Assembly: GCA_017618515.1 (NCBI GenBank)
Contig: JAFZUB010000147.1
Span: 1 to 12,134 of the forward strand
From: Bacteroidaceae bacterium
GTDB lineage: Bacteria > Bacteroidota > Bacteroidia > Bacteroidales > Bacteroidaceae
DNA: 12,134 nucleotides
Direction of reading: 5' to 3'
The position numbers and the translations under genes were made by a program. Under the pieces are notes generated by a model. That model was given only the letters and a program-made list of their open reading frames with translations, was not told the origin of the DNA and ran no database searches. Below are positions 1 through 7,507 of the stretch, piece after piece. Numbering within the stretch: the first letter of the stretch is position 1; every line of letters starts with the position of its first letter.

Positions 1-412
1 GACCCCAACCCATACCGAAGATGGCCTTTACGTCAAGGAAGCGAGGCTCACCTGTGTAACCCAAGAAGAGGTTAGTCAGGTTGAAACGCAGCAAACCGCT
101 CAGGTTGGAAGCGTCAAAAGCCTTGTGGGTGTTGAAAACACCACTGGTCGGGCCAAGGTTGTTGTGCTGTGCATTGATAACAGCATTTACCTCAGCTGCC
201 AAGCCGAAGATAGGAGTAATTTCCTTAGCAACGGTCAGACCTACTACCGGACGGAGGTCGCCAAAGAACTTGTGACCATAGGCAGGAGTAATGCCACCAG
301 CCTGAATACCTACAGACCAGTTGTCAGTCAACTTGCTGCCACGAACAGTTGTCTGTGCGCTTGCGAAAGCAACGGTTGCACAAACGGCGAGAAGCATAAA
401 AACTTTCTTCAT
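1..412 (-). CDS. OmpA/porin-family outer membrane beta-barrel protein, N-terminal part
   Basis: Partial gene: the start is inside the window and the 3' end lies beyond the left edge, leaving 137 visible codons. The start ATG is at 410-412. The protein opens with a clear signal peptide, MKK followed by a hydrophobic stretch (residues 4-16) and an AxA-type cleavage site at Ala17-Ser18-Ala19. The mature part has alternating aromatic, Gly and polar residues typical of beta strands (DNWSVGIQAGG near residue 30, LRPVVGLTVAKEITPIFGL, LLRFNLTNLFLGY). From memory this resembles the N-terminal barrel of abundant Bacteroides/Prevotella OmpA-like porins, which usually end in a peptidoglycan-binding OmpA domain; that part is not visible, so the exact family is inferred. 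It probably sits in the outer membrane as a structural protein or pore. It has its own promoter and a structured 5' leader of about 110 nt. Confidence 0.75.
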   Translation of the reverse strand, partial: MKKVFMLLAVCATVAFASAQTTVRGSKLTDNWSVGIQAGGITPAYGHKFFGDLRPVVGLTVAKEITPIFGLAAEVNAVINAQHNNLGPTSGVFNTHKAFDASNLSGLLRFNLTNLFLGYTGEPRFLDVKAIFGMGWG

Positions 413-499
413 GTTGTTAATTGTTTTTTTTGAATCTACCCCCAAAGGGGCTTCTTCTGGTTAATAATTAGTTAAAAATGTGTTTCGTTTTTTGTTGGA

Positions 500-518
500 A
501 GGCATGCGTGATATGCCT
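500..518 (-). promoter_or_regulatory. Predicted stem-loop at the 5' end of the outer membrane protein mRNA
   Basis: A perfect 6-bp inverted repeat, AGGCAT (500-505) and ATGCCT (513-518), encloses a 7-nt loop. It lies directly downstream of the predicted transcription start, so it would form a hairpin at or near the mRNA 5' end. Such hairpins stabilise some abundant omp mRNAs in other bacteria; it could instead be a DNA operator. A second small hairpin, CCCC (440-443) with GGGG (447-450) around an AAA loop, lies about 30 nt before the start codon in the same leader. Confidence 0.4.
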
Positions 519-528
519 ATTTCATTTG

Positions 529-560
529 CAAAGGAACAACTTTTTTTTGAATTCGCAACA
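529..560 (-). promoter_or_regulatory. Bacteroidota-type promoter for the outer membrane protein gene
   Basis: On the minus strand the -7 element is TTCCTTTG (529-536), one mismatch from TAnnTTTG and followed by CA as is common. A TGTTG -33 element lies at 556-560, exactly 19 nt upstream of the -7 box. Transcription would start near 520-525, giving a leader of about 110 nt before the ATG at 412. The match is seen in the sequence; activity is inferred. Confidence 0.55.
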
Positions 561-578
561 TTTTTAGACAATTATTTT

Positions 579-629
579 CACTTAAAATGGGGAAAAAACA
601 CGTTTTTAAGTGATTTTTTCGTGTTTTTT
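579..629 (-). terminator. Likely terminator downstream of mdh, with two overlapping inverted repeats
   Basis: AAAAAACACG (593-602) and CGTGTTTTTT (620-629) form a perfect 10-bp inverted repeat around a 17-nt loop. On either strand an A-tract precedes the CACG/CGTG core and a T-tract follows, as in a bidirectional intrinsic terminator, although the GC core is only 4 bp. A second inverted repeat, CACTTAAAA (579-587) with TTTTAAGTG (604-612), overlaps the first and cannot pair at the same time. The block lies about 70 nt after the mdh stop and just upstream of the next promoter on the same strand, where a terminator is expected. Confidence 0.5.
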
Positions 630-660
630 GTTGTTTTGAGCGGTTTTTGCAATGTGCTAT

Positions 661-700
661 GTCTAAAAAGTTGTAGAGTTCTAAAGTCGTAGAGTCATTA
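661..700. repeat. Degenerate 8-nt tandem repeat abutting the mdh stop codon
   Basis: Four consecutive 8-nt units start at 669, 677, 685 and 693. They share an initial AGTY and mostly fit AGTYGTAG/AGTYCTAA, and a weaker unit starts at 661. The last unit includes the mdh stop codon (698-700 on the minus strand), so the repeat forms the very start of the mdh 3' untranslated region. No function is evident. It may be a slippage-derived spacer. Confidence 0.5.
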
Positions 701-1690
701 CAGATTGGGATTGATTTCTCCCCACTTTGCCACTTCGGGCACGATATTGAGAGTTACCAGCTCATCGCGCATCTTGCAGAGGTGCTCATAGCTCTGGTCA
801 AGCTTGGCGTTCTCCTCGGGTGTTCCCTGGGGTACTTCATAGTGACAGCCAGTGGTGTCGAGGGTAGTCTTCATAGCCATCATGATGTTATGGTACTTGC
901 CACTATTTACATAGGTGCCTGCAGGGAAGCGGAAAGGCTTGCCGCCCATCACGCTGGCAATCATCTCCACAGAGAGCTGCGACGGGCTCTGGAATGAGCT
1001 ACGTCCACGCAGTTTGATGATGGCGCTTCCGCCCTGTGTTACGGCTGTCTTCATTGCCTCCCATTCCTCGGTGGGGAACTCGGGTGTACCGATAATGTCA
1101 ACAAGCTTGCGACCTGCTATCTCTACATGGCTGCCAAACACTGCCATCTGCTCACCATGACCGCCATAGGTGGCGCAGCCGGTGATCTGATTCTGCATCA
1201 CGCCAAACTTCTTGGCGAGAGCGCTCTGGAGGCGAGTAGTGTCAAGACCTGCGAGGGTGGTTACCTGACTGGGCTTGAGGCCGGAATAGAGCAGAGTTAC
1301 GAGGCCGGTGAGATCGGCGGGGTTGAATATAATAACCACGTGCTTCACATCGGGGCAGAACTTCTTGATATTCTCGCCCAGACCCTTAGCTATCTCGCAG
1401 TTGCCCTTGAGAAGGTCTTCGCGTGTCATGCCCTCCTTGCGTGGAGCGCCACCGGAAGAGATGATATACTTAGCTCCGGCGAAAGCCTCGGCTGCATCGG
1501 TTGTTGCCACGATTGTGGCACCGTCAAAACCACTCTGGCGCATTTCCTCTGCCACGCCTTCGGGTGAGAACACGTCGTAAAGGCAGATGTTGGAGGTCAG
1601 ACCAAGTGTAAGTGCTGTCTGCACCATGTTGGAGCCGATCATACCAGCGGCTCCGACAATCACAAGTTTGTCGTTTGTTAAGAATGTCAT
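698..1690 (-). CDS. mdh: Malate dehydrogenase (NAD-dependent, LDH/MDH superfamily)
   Basis: A 330-residue cytoplasmic enzyme that interconverts malate and oxaloacetate with NAD(H). In Bacteroidota it works in the reductive arm of the TCA pathway leading to succinate and propionate. The N-terminal Rossmann fold has the nucleotide loop VGAAGMIGSN (12-21) and Asp39 (YDV) for NAD binding. The mobile active-site loop is APRKEGMTR (82-90), with Arg84 and Arg90 as expected for a dicarboxylate substrate. Further expected motifs are FNPAD (122-126), LDTTRL (149-154) with the substrate-binding Arg153, and GGHGE (176-180) with catalytic His178 paired to Asp150. Length fits the family. The frame opens at 1747, but I chose the ATG at 1690: it starts directly before the Rossmann strand, and the upstream extension would cover the promoter at 1736-1743. 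Confidence 0.93.
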   Translation of the reverse strand: MTFLTNDKLVIVGAAGMIGSNMVQTALTLGLTSNICLYDVFSPEGVAEEMRQSGFDGATIVATTDAAEAFAGAKYIISSGGAPRKEGMTREDLLKGNCEIAKGLGENIKKFCPDVKHVVIIFNPADLTGLVTLLYSGLKPSQVTTLAGLDTTRLQSALAKKFGVMQNQITGCATYGGHGEQMAVFGSHVEIAGRKLVDIIGTPEFPTEEWEAMKTAVTQGGSAIIKLRGRSSFQSPSQLSVEMIASVMGGKPFRFPAGTYVNSGKYHNIMMAMKTTLDTTGCHYEVPQGTPEENAKLDQSYEHLCKMRDELVTLNIVPEVAKWGEINPNL

Positions 1691-1735
1691 AGGTATTTGA
1701 GTTTTGAAATTTAAGTTTTTAGGTTCACTGGAATG

Positions 1736-1743
1736 CAAATGTA
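1736..1743 (-). promoter_or_regulatory. Promoter -7 element for mdh
   Basis: The minus strand reads TACATTTG, a perfect match to the Bacteroidota TAnnTTTG element, followed by CA. It lies 45 nt upstream of the chosen mdh start. No convincing TTG is seen about 19 nt further upstream, so the -33 part is weak. It suggests mdh can be transcribed separately from the pgpH-like gene 97 bp upstream. Confidence 0.5.
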
Positions 1744-1787
1744 GCACTTTTCCTTTTATCGTTATAATTTTTCTTAAAGAAAAACAC

Positions 1788-3869
1788 CTAATCGGCCCTG
1801 AGAATCTCCTTATTTTCGGAGTTTTCTACATTTTCTCTGGGTTTCTCCAGGTCAGGGTAGCTTATTCGCGCATGATAAATGGTCTTGAGACTGCTCACCA
1901 GCACTTCCTTGGCAGTAGCGACGTCCTGGAAGGTTATGGGGCAGTTTGAGAAGCAGCCATCGGCCACCTGCTGGTCAATTATCTTGTTTACCAAATCGCG
2001 TATGGAAGCCTCTGTTTTCTCGGTCAGACTACGTGAAGCAGCCTCCGTAGAGTCAGCCATCATCAGAATGGCCTGCTCCTTGGTCTGCGGATTGGGGCCA
2101 GGATAGGTGAACAGTTCCTCGTTGACAGGCTCATCGGGATGCTTGTTGACATAGTTGACATAGAAGAACTTAGCCTTGCTCCTACCATGGTGAGTGGCTA
2201 TGCACTCCTTGATGACAGAGGGTAACCTGTGCTTTTCAGCCATCTCGATGCCGTCGGTGACATGACGTATAATAATCTGGGCGCTTTGCTCCTCGGGCAG
2301 GTCGTCGTGAGGATTAGTGCCACTCTGATTTTCCGTAAAGAAAGCGGGATTTTGCAATTTGCCAATGTCGTGGTATAGTGCGGCGGTCCTGACAAGCTGC
2401 ACATTAGCGCCAATCTTGCCAGCCACCTCTGCCGACAAGTTGGCCACCTGCATAGAGTGGTTGAAGGTGCCTTGTGCCTCCTTGGACATCTGACGAAGGA
2501 GCGGTGTATTGACATTCGACAGTTCGACGAGGGTGACGCTAGAGATAAAGCCGAACAGTTTCTCAAACAACAGCATAAGAGGATAGGCAAAGAGCAGTAG
2601 CACTCCGCTGATGGCTATGCGCTCATACCACGAGGGGTCGATGGTACTGAGAATAAAGCCCTGACTGAGATCATAGCCCAGTTTAATAAGCGCTGTCAGC
2701 GCCGTGATAAGCAGCACCGTGCGGAACAGCTGCGAACGCGAGGTCAGTTCCTTAAGTGAATATATAGCCGTCAGTCCCGCCACTATCTCCAGCAGCATAA
2801 ACTCGTAGGGGCTATGCAGCGACAGCGAGCAGATGCTGACGATAGTAACCGTAGCGGCAAAGGCTGTGCGAGAGTCCATAAACACTCGTATGAAGATGGG
2901 CACTATCGCGAAGGGAACCATATAGACATTCAGCTCCGTAGGCTGCTGCACCAACTGTGCCGCCACAGTGAAGAGCAAAATAAGGCTGAGCAGGAGTCCG
3001 ACACTGCGCAATTCGCGGGCGTAGTCTGGGCGATAGAGCACAAGATACGCCATAAACATGTTCATCAAAAGAAGCACGCAAAGGAACTGACCTAGAATTA
3101 ATAGTACAGCCTCTGTGCCACTGTCACTGCGCTTCTCGGTCTCCTTCTGCAGAGACTGGAGCACCTTCATCGTATGGTCGGTAACAATCTCGCCTCGGTC
3201 GATAATCTTCTGGCCGCTCTGCACCAAGCCGTGGCTGGGCACGATGTTTGACAAAGCCTCCTTGCGCACCAAAGCCGTGCGCTCAGAGTCGTATACCAGA
3301 TTGGGGGCAATATAGTTGTTGAGATTACACCGCGCCACGACCTCTTTGGATAGATGGAGCGAGTCAGCCTTGCGAACTATCATTTCGTAGGCCAGCCTAG
3401 GCGAGAGGATAGTGCTGACAGCCTTCACCTGAGCCGCGCCACCACTGACAATGCTAATAGCTTTAACACTATCAATCACTAGCGAATAATCGTGCTGACT
3501 CGTGATGCCACTGTCGTAGGCGCTGGCCAGCAAGCGTGCCAGGAGCAGACGCTCCTTATGATTGAGCACCAGCGAGAGATTGGTGGAGAAATCACGCTTG
3601 AAATTGTCCACTTGCAATTCGCCTACCGAAGAGTCGTGTTTGAAGAACGGTTTCAGGTTGCGCAACACGCTGTCGCGCTCTGCCTTCAACTGCGCTTCGG
3701 ACTTATAAATCGGGAAATCATATTCCGCGATAATCTGCGAGTACTTCCACGGTTTGCCTACCGCATAATCATAGGTAAAGTTATGCTCGTGGGGCATGAA
3801 ATAGACAATGATGGCTGAACAGACCACCACCAGCAAAATTCGACTCAACAACTTATAGCGGCTCCACAT
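1788..3869 (-). CDS. pgpH: 7TM-HD family cyclic-di-AMP phosphodiesterase (PgpH/YqfF type)
   Basis: A 693-residue inner-membrane protein. Residues about 7-24 form an N-terminal membrane anchor. Residues about 30-250 are a hydrophilic extracytoplasmic domain as in 7TMR-HDED proteins. About seven hydrophobic segments follow (roughly 252-440), then a cytoplasmic HD phosphohydrolase domain. The metal-binding set is visible: His471 (FNHS), His500-Asp501 in the HDIGK motif, His536, His560-His561 and Asp606 (MADSTEAASR). Characterised family members, such as Listeria PgpH, hydrolyse cyclic di-AMP to pApA. The same substrate is inferred here from the domain order and intact motifs. The charged tail after about 672 is probably flexible. 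It is divergent from gltX across 184 bp and has its own strong-looking promoter. The ATG at 3869 begins just before the anchor helix. Confidence 0.9.
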   Translation of the reverse strand: MWSRYKLLSRILLVVVCSAIIVYFMPHEHNFTYDYAVGKPWKYSQIIAEYDFPIYKSEAQLKAERDSVLRNLKPFFKHDSSVGELQVDNFKRDFSTNLSLVLNHKERLLLARLLASAYDSGITSQHDYSLVIDSVKAISIVSGGAAQVKAVSTILSPRLAYEMIVRKADSLHLSKEVVARCNLNNYIAPNLVYDSERTALVRKEALSNIVPSHGLVQSGQKIIDRGEIVTDHTMKVLQSLQKETEKRSDSGTEAVLLILGQFLCVLLLMNMFMAYLVLYRPDYARELRSVGLLLSLILLFTVAAQLVQQPTELNVYMVPFAIVPIFIRVFMDSRTAFAATVTIVSICSLSLHSPYEFMLLEIVAGLTAIYSLKELTSRSQLFRTVLLITALTALIKLGYDLSQGFILSTIDPSWYERIAISGVLLLFAYPLMLLFEKLFGFISSVTLVELSNVNTPLLRQMSKEAQGTFNHSMQVANLSAEVAGKIGANVQLVRTAALYHDIGKLQNPAFFTENQSGTNPHDDLPEEQSAQIIIRHVTDGIEMAEKHRLPSVIKECIATHHGRSKAKFFYVNYVNKHPDEPVNEELFTYPGPNPQTKEQAILMMADSTEAASRSLTEKTEASIRDLVNKIIDQQVADGCFSNCPITFQDVATAKEVLVSSLKTIYHARISYPDLEKPRENVENSENKEILRAD

Positions 3870-3910
3870 AGATTTATCGCTTTAGATTAAGAAGAATGAG
3901 TTTAGTCTTG

Positions 3911-3940
3911 CAAATATAAGACAATAAACTGAAATCGCAA
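3911..3940 (-). promoter_or_regulatory. Promoter of the pgpH-like gene, with flanking inverted repeat
   Basis: The minus strand has TATATTTG (3911-3918), a perfect TAnnTTTG -7 element followed by CA. A TTG -33 element lies at 3938-3940, with a 19-nt spacer. The leader before the ATG at 3869 would be about 35 nt. The core promoter is bracketed by a 9-nt inverted repeat with one mismatch, at 3903-3911 (TAGTCTTGC) and 3937-3945 (GCAAGTCTA), which could be an operator. Confidence 0.65.
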
Positions 3941-4024
3941 GTCTAAAACCCACAAAAACATCATATTCTTGCGCCATATGCACAATTTTATATATATTAA
4001 TAAGGTATCTTGCACTTTTTTGAT

Positions 4025-4032
4025 TAACTTTG
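4025..4032 (+). promoter_or_regulatory. Promoter -7 element for gltX-waaA
   Basis: TAACTTTG is a perfect TAnnTTTG match followed by CA, 21 nt before the gltX ATG at 4054, so the leader would be only about 15 nt. No TTG is found at the usual 19-nt spacing; an AT-rich stretch (3984-4001) lies upstream. A nearby TTG codon at 4030 overlaps this element and is therefore not the gene start. Confidence 0.5.
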
Positions 4033-4053
4033 CAGCTAAATTCGAACACTCTA

Positions 4054-5616
4054 ATGGAAGCAAGAAATATAAGAGTACGCTTTGCCCCCAGCCCTACTGG
4101 GCCTCTGCATATCGGCGGCGTACGCACAGCGCTTTATAACTATCTCTTTGCCCGCAAGCACGGCGGCAAAATGATTTTCCGCATTGAGGATACCGACTCC
4201 TCACGTTTTGTGCCTGGAGCAGAGGAGTATATTATCGAGAGTTTCCGCTGGCTCGGCATAGATTTTGACGAGGGCGTGGGCTATGGTGGAGACTACGGCC
4301 CCTATCGCCAGTCGGAACGCCGCGACATATACAAGAAGTATGTCGATATCCTTTTAGACAACGGCTCCGCCTACATTGCTTTTGACACCCCCGAGGAGCT
4401 TACCGCCAAGAGGGCCGAACTGCCCAATTTTCAATACGACGCCTCCACCCGCATGCAGATGCGCAACTCCCTCACCCTACCGCAGGCTGAGGTGGAGAAG
4501 CTAATAGCTGCAGGTGCGCAGTATGTGGTGCGATTCAAAATCGAGCCTGGGCAGGATGTACATGTGCGCGACATCATCCGTGGCGATGTAGTCATCAATT
4601 CCACAGTGCTCGACGACAAAGTGCTCTACAAGAGTGCCGATCAGTTGCCCACCTACCATCTCGCCAATATTGTGGATGACCACCTCATGGAGGTCTCCCA
4701 CGTGATACGAGGCGAGGAGTGGCTGCCCTCAGCCCCACTACATGTGTTGCTCTACAAGGCCTTCGGCTGGGAAGACACCATGCCTGCTTTCGCCCACCTG
4801 CCACTGCTGCTCAAACCCGACGGCAAGGGCAAGCTCTCCAAGCGCGACGGCGACAAGCTAGGATTCCCCGTATTCCCGTTGGAGTGGCACGACCCCGAGA
4901 CCGGCAATGTCTCTTCCGGCTATCGCGAGAGCGGCTATCTGCCCGAGGCCGTTATCAACTTCCTTGCCCTGCTGGGCTGGAATCCCGGCACAGAGCAGGA
5001 AGTGTTTACCATGCAGGAACTCATTGAGCTCTTTGACCTCAGCCGCTGCTCCAAGTCCGGTGCACGCTTTGACTACATGAAAGGCTGGTGGTTCAACCGC
5101 GAATATCTCCTACAGAAAACCAACGAAGAATTGGCACCCTCCTTTGTAGAGTTGCTGGCAGACAACGGCGTTGCTACCACGACAGACCGTGCCGCCCAGG
5201 TGATAGGAATGATGAAGCAAAAGGTTGTGGAGTACGTTGACGGCCAGAGTAAGCAGGTGAAGAAGCGTGGTGTCTCTTTCATAAAGGACCTCTGGCCCCT
5301 CACCGACTTTTTCTTTATCGCACCTGAGACCTTTGACCGCGACGATAAGTTTATCCGCAAGAACTGGACCGAGAATACCGCCTCCGAAATGACTCTCCTT
5401 GCAGAGCAGTTGGAGAAAGTGGAAGACTTCAGCATGGAGGGCATGAAAGCTATAGTTGACCCATGGGTGGAGCAAACAGAGATTCGTCCGTGGAATGCCT
5501 GGCGTATCTGCCTCGTGGGCAAAGGACAAGGTCCCGATATGTATGAATTAGCAGCATTCCTCGGCAAAGACGAGACTCTACGCCGTATGCGTCACGCAAT
5601 AGAAACTCTCAATTAG
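4054..5616 (+). CDS. gltX: Glutamyl-tRNA synthetase
   Basis: A 520-residue class I aminoacyl-tRNA synthetase that charges tRNA-Glu with glutamate in the cytoplasm. The N-terminal catalytic domain opens with [14 protein letters not shown] (9-22), which contains the HIGH-equivalent motif H19-I-G-G22. The FRIEDTD segment and [14 protein letters not shown] further support the family. The second ATP-binding signature, the KMSKS equivalent, is KLSKR (260-264). The C-terminal part is the alpha-helical anticodon-binding region. An insertion after KLSKRDG, around EWHDPETGN, is usual in Bacteroidota homologues as I recall them. Whether it charges only tRNA-Glu or also tRNA-Gln cannot be judged from this window. 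The ATG at 4054 was chosen because the earlier TTG lies inside the promoter. The gene is followed after 14 bp by waaA, with which it probably shares a transcript. Confidence 0.96.
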   Translation: MEARNIRVRFAPSPTGPLHIGGVRTALYNYLFARKHGGKMIFRIEDTDSSRFVPGAEEYIIESFRWLGIDFDEGVGYGGDYGPYRQSERRDIYKKYVDILLDNGSAYIAFDTPEELTAKRAELPNFQYDASTRMQMRNSLTLPQAEVEKLIAAGAQYVVRFKIEPGQDVHVRDIIRGDVVINSTVLDDKVLYKSADQLPTYHLANIVDDHLMEVSHVIRGEEWLPSAPLHVLLYKAFGWEDTMPAFAHLPLLLKPDGKGKLSKRDGDKLGFPVFPLEWHDPETGNVSSGYRESGYLPEAVINFLALLGWNPGTEQEVFTMQELIELFDLSRCSKSGARFDYMKGWWFNREYLLQKTNEELAPSFVELLADNGVATTTDRAAQVIGMMKQKVVEYVDGQSKQVKKRGVSFIKDLWPLTDFFFIAPETFDRDDKFIRKNWTENTASEMTLLAEQLEKVEDFSMEGMKAIVDPWVEQTEIRPWNAWRICLVGKGQGPDMYELAAFLGKDETLRRMRHAIETLN

Positions 5617-5630
5617 CCTTACACCCACAC

Positions 5631-6869
5631 ATGTACTCGCTCGCCATCTACATATATATGTTTTGTGTCAACATAGTGGCCATCTTCAACCGCAAGGCAA
5701 GGCTGCTAATGGTAGGGCACAGCAAGACATATGACATACTGCGTCGCGGCATAAGCGAAGGCGACAATGTGATTTGGTTTCACGCTGCCTCGCTTGGCGA
5801 GTTTGAGCAAGGGCGGCCGCTGATAGAAAAGATTCGTGAGAACCATCCCGAATACAAGATACTCCTTACTTTCTTCTCTCCCTCAGGCTACGAAGTAAGG
5901 AAAGACTACAAGGGAGCTGACGTGATATGCTATCTACCGTTTGACACCAAGCTCAACGCGCGAAAATTCATGCGCATAGCGAAGCCGAAGATGGCATTCT
6001 TCATCAAGTACGAGTTCTGGCAGAACTATCTCACCGCGCTACATCGTCGCAGCATTCCCGTTTACAGTGTTGCCAGCATCTTCAGGCCCAACCAGATCTT
6101 CTTCCGTTGGTACGGCCATAAGTATCGCAACGTGCTCCGAACCTTCGCCCATCTCTTTGTGCAAAACCAAGAGTCTGTTGACCTGCTCCGTACACTCGAC
6201 ATAACCAATACCTCCATCGTGGGCGACACCCGCTTAGACCGTGTGCTGCAAATCAAGGAGCAGGCTAAAGAACTTCCCTTGTGCGAAGCGTTTGCCAAAT
6301 CACCGCTATCAAAGTCTGACTCCTCTATCCTCGTGGCAGGTAGCAGCTGGCAGCCAGATGAAGACATCATCATCAATTATTTCAACAGCCATCCCAACCA
6401 GCGGCTTATCATTGCCCCCCATGTGGTCAATGATAGCCACCTCGCCGAGATAGAGGGCAAGCTGCAGCGCCCCGCTGTGCGCTACACCCAAGCCACCGCT
6501 GAGACTGCCGCCGAGGCGCACTGCCTCATTATTGACTGCTACGGTCTGCTCTCTTCCATCTATCGCTATGCCACCATAGCATACGTGGGCGGAGGGTTTG
6601 GTGCAGGCATCCACAATGTACCGGAGGCCGCTGTATATGGTGTGCCCGTCATCATCGGCCCCAACAACAAGAAGTTCCGCGAGGCACGCAAACTTATTGA
6701 TCTCGGCGGATGTTTCGAGATAAATAACAGTGACGACTACGTCGCCATTATCGATATGCTGACTTCGCAGCCCGATTCTCTCACAAAAGCATCTACAGCC
6801 TCTGCCGATTACATAAAAGCAAACGCAGGAGCTGTAGATATGATATATAATTACGTATTTAAGGGATAA
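5631..6869 (+). CDS. waaA: 3-deoxy-D-manno-octulosonic acid (Kdo) transferase
   Basis: A 412-residue GT30-family glycosyltransferase. It transfers Kdo from CMP-Kdo to the lipid A precursor on the cytoplasmic face of the inner membrane, the first step of the lipopolysaccharide core. Residues 1-19 form a hydrophobic N-terminal anchor. The conserved FHAASLGEFEQ segment carries the family's catalytic glutamate, Glu57, in the SLGE motif. Other family features are FIKYEFWQNYL, the GDTRLDRV stretch, APHVV, and the C-terminal nucleotide-sugar site YVGGGFGAGIHNVPEAAVYGVPVIIGPN. Length is typical. It starts 14 bp after gltX and has no promoter of its own that I can see. Its last 11 bp overlap the 3' end of the convergent deacetylase gene. 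Whether it adds one or two Kdo units cannot be read from the sequence. Confidence 0.94.
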   Translation: MYSLAIYIYMFCVNIVAIFNRKARLLMVGHSKTYDILRRGISEGDNVIWFHAASLGEFEQGRPLIEKIRENHPEYKILLTFFSPSGYEVRKDYKGADVICYLPFDTKLNARKFMRIAKPKMAFFIKYEFWQNYLTALHRRSIPVYSVASIFRPNQIFFRWYGHKYRNVLRTFAHLFVQNQESVDLLRTLDITNTSIVGDTRLDRVLQIKEQAKELPLCEAFAKSPLSKSDSSILVAGSSWQPDEDIIINYFNSHPNQRLIIAPHVVNDSHLAEIEGKLQRPAVRYTQATAETAAEAHCLIIDCYGLLSSIYRYATIAYVGGGFGAGIHNVPEAAVYGVPVIIGPNNKKFREARKLIDLGGCFEINNSDDYVAIIDMLTSQPDSLTKASTASADYIKANAGAVDMIYNYVFKG

Positions 6870-7470
6870 GCTTAAACTCGTATCCTTCCTTTTGCAACCA
6901 TTCTATGCTGCGGGGCAAAGCACTCCACAGTTTATCGGCCGAGCGCAACGAGTCGTGAAAAGTGATTATGCTCCCTGGACGAGCATAACGCTTCACATTC
7001 TCAAAGACATCGTCGGCGTTAAGACGCTTGCTGTAGTCACGCGTCACAAGATCCCACATCACCAATTTGTAATGACGCTTAAGGAAATGGTATTGCCTGT
7101 TGCGCAGCCAGCCATGGGGCGGGCGGAAAAGGTCAGAATGAATCAAAGCATCTGCCTTATGCACATTGGCTATGTAGTCCTTGGTTCGAACCGTGAATCC
7201 GTTTAAATGATTGAAAGTGTGATTGCCAATGCGATGCCCTGCAGCCTTGACCATCTCAAACTCCTTGGGGTGTTTCCTCACATTGTCACCAACCATGAAG
7301 AATGTAGCCTTGACGCCGTAATGGTCGAGCACCTCAAGCACACGCGGAGTGATGTCGGGGATTGGGCCGTCGTCAAAGGTGAGGTACACAGCCCTCTCTT
7401 CCGGCTTAATTCGCCAGAGAGCCTTGAGACCGAATAAACGCAGAAAGCCGGACGGCTGCTCAATGAACAT
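6859..7470 (-). CDS. Polysaccharide deacetylase family protein (NodB/CE4 domain)
   Basis: A 203-residue protein that is almost entirely a carbohydrate esterase family 4 domain, which removes N- or O-acetyl groups from polysaccharides using a metal ion. All the motifs are present: TFDDGP (31-36) with Asp33 and Asp34, HTFNH (84-88) with metal ligands His84 and His88, RPPHG (116-120), Trp139-Asp140 with Asp145 nearby, and TFHDS (170-174) with His172. It should therefore be catalytically competent. No signal peptide or membrane segment is seen; the N-terminus (MFIEQPSGFLRLFGLKALWR) is amphipathic and may rest on the membrane. Substrate is unknown: peptidoglycan, a capsule or O-antigen intermediate, or a glycan precursor are possible. 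It is the last gene of the secDF / DUF2723 operon, 37 bp after the DUF2723 gene, and no promoter is visible in that gap. Confidence 0.88.
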   Translation of the reverse strand: MFIEQPSGFLRLFGLKALWRIKPEERAVYLTFDDGPIPDITPRVLEVLDHYGVKATFFMVGDNVRKHPKEFEMVKAAGHRIGNHTFNHLNGFTVRTKDYIANVHKADALIHSDLFRPPHGWLRNRQYHFLKRHYKLVMWDLVTRDYSKRLNADDVFENVKRYARPGSIITFHDSLRSADKLWSALPRSIEWLQKEGYEFKLIP

Positions 7471-7507
7471 GGGGTAGTTCGAATTTTATAAAGTTTGAGA
7501 GCTTTGA

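Noticed and set aside
377..412. Possible lipoprotein signal (LAVC) in the outer membrane protein
   Set aside because: The residue before Cys11 is Val, not Gly, Ala or Ser, and a good AxA signal peptidase I site follows at 17-19.
480..692. 70-codon plus-strand open frame in the intergenic region
   Set aside because: Runs through the promoter, T-tracts and terminator of the minus-strand genes; the Phe/Leu-rich product reflects T-rich DNA.
1127..1567. 146-codon plus-strand open frame across mdh
   Set aside because: It is antisense to well-supported malate dehydrogenase coding sequence, has no recognisable domain and no promoter.
1691..1747. Longer N-terminus for malate dehydrogenase starting at 1747
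   Set aside because: The extension covers a perfect TAnnTTTG promoter element and precedes the start of the conserved fold.
1768..1784. A/T palindrome (TTTTTCTT / AAGAAAAA) after the pgpH-like gene as a terminator
   Set aside because: The arms are separated by one base, contain almost no GC pairs and give only a weak hairpin; chance in AT-rich DNA is likely.
3969..3985. Imperfect palindrome TTGCGCCATATGCACAA between the divergent promoters
   Set aside because: Only the outer arms match and the centre does not; too weak to call an operator.
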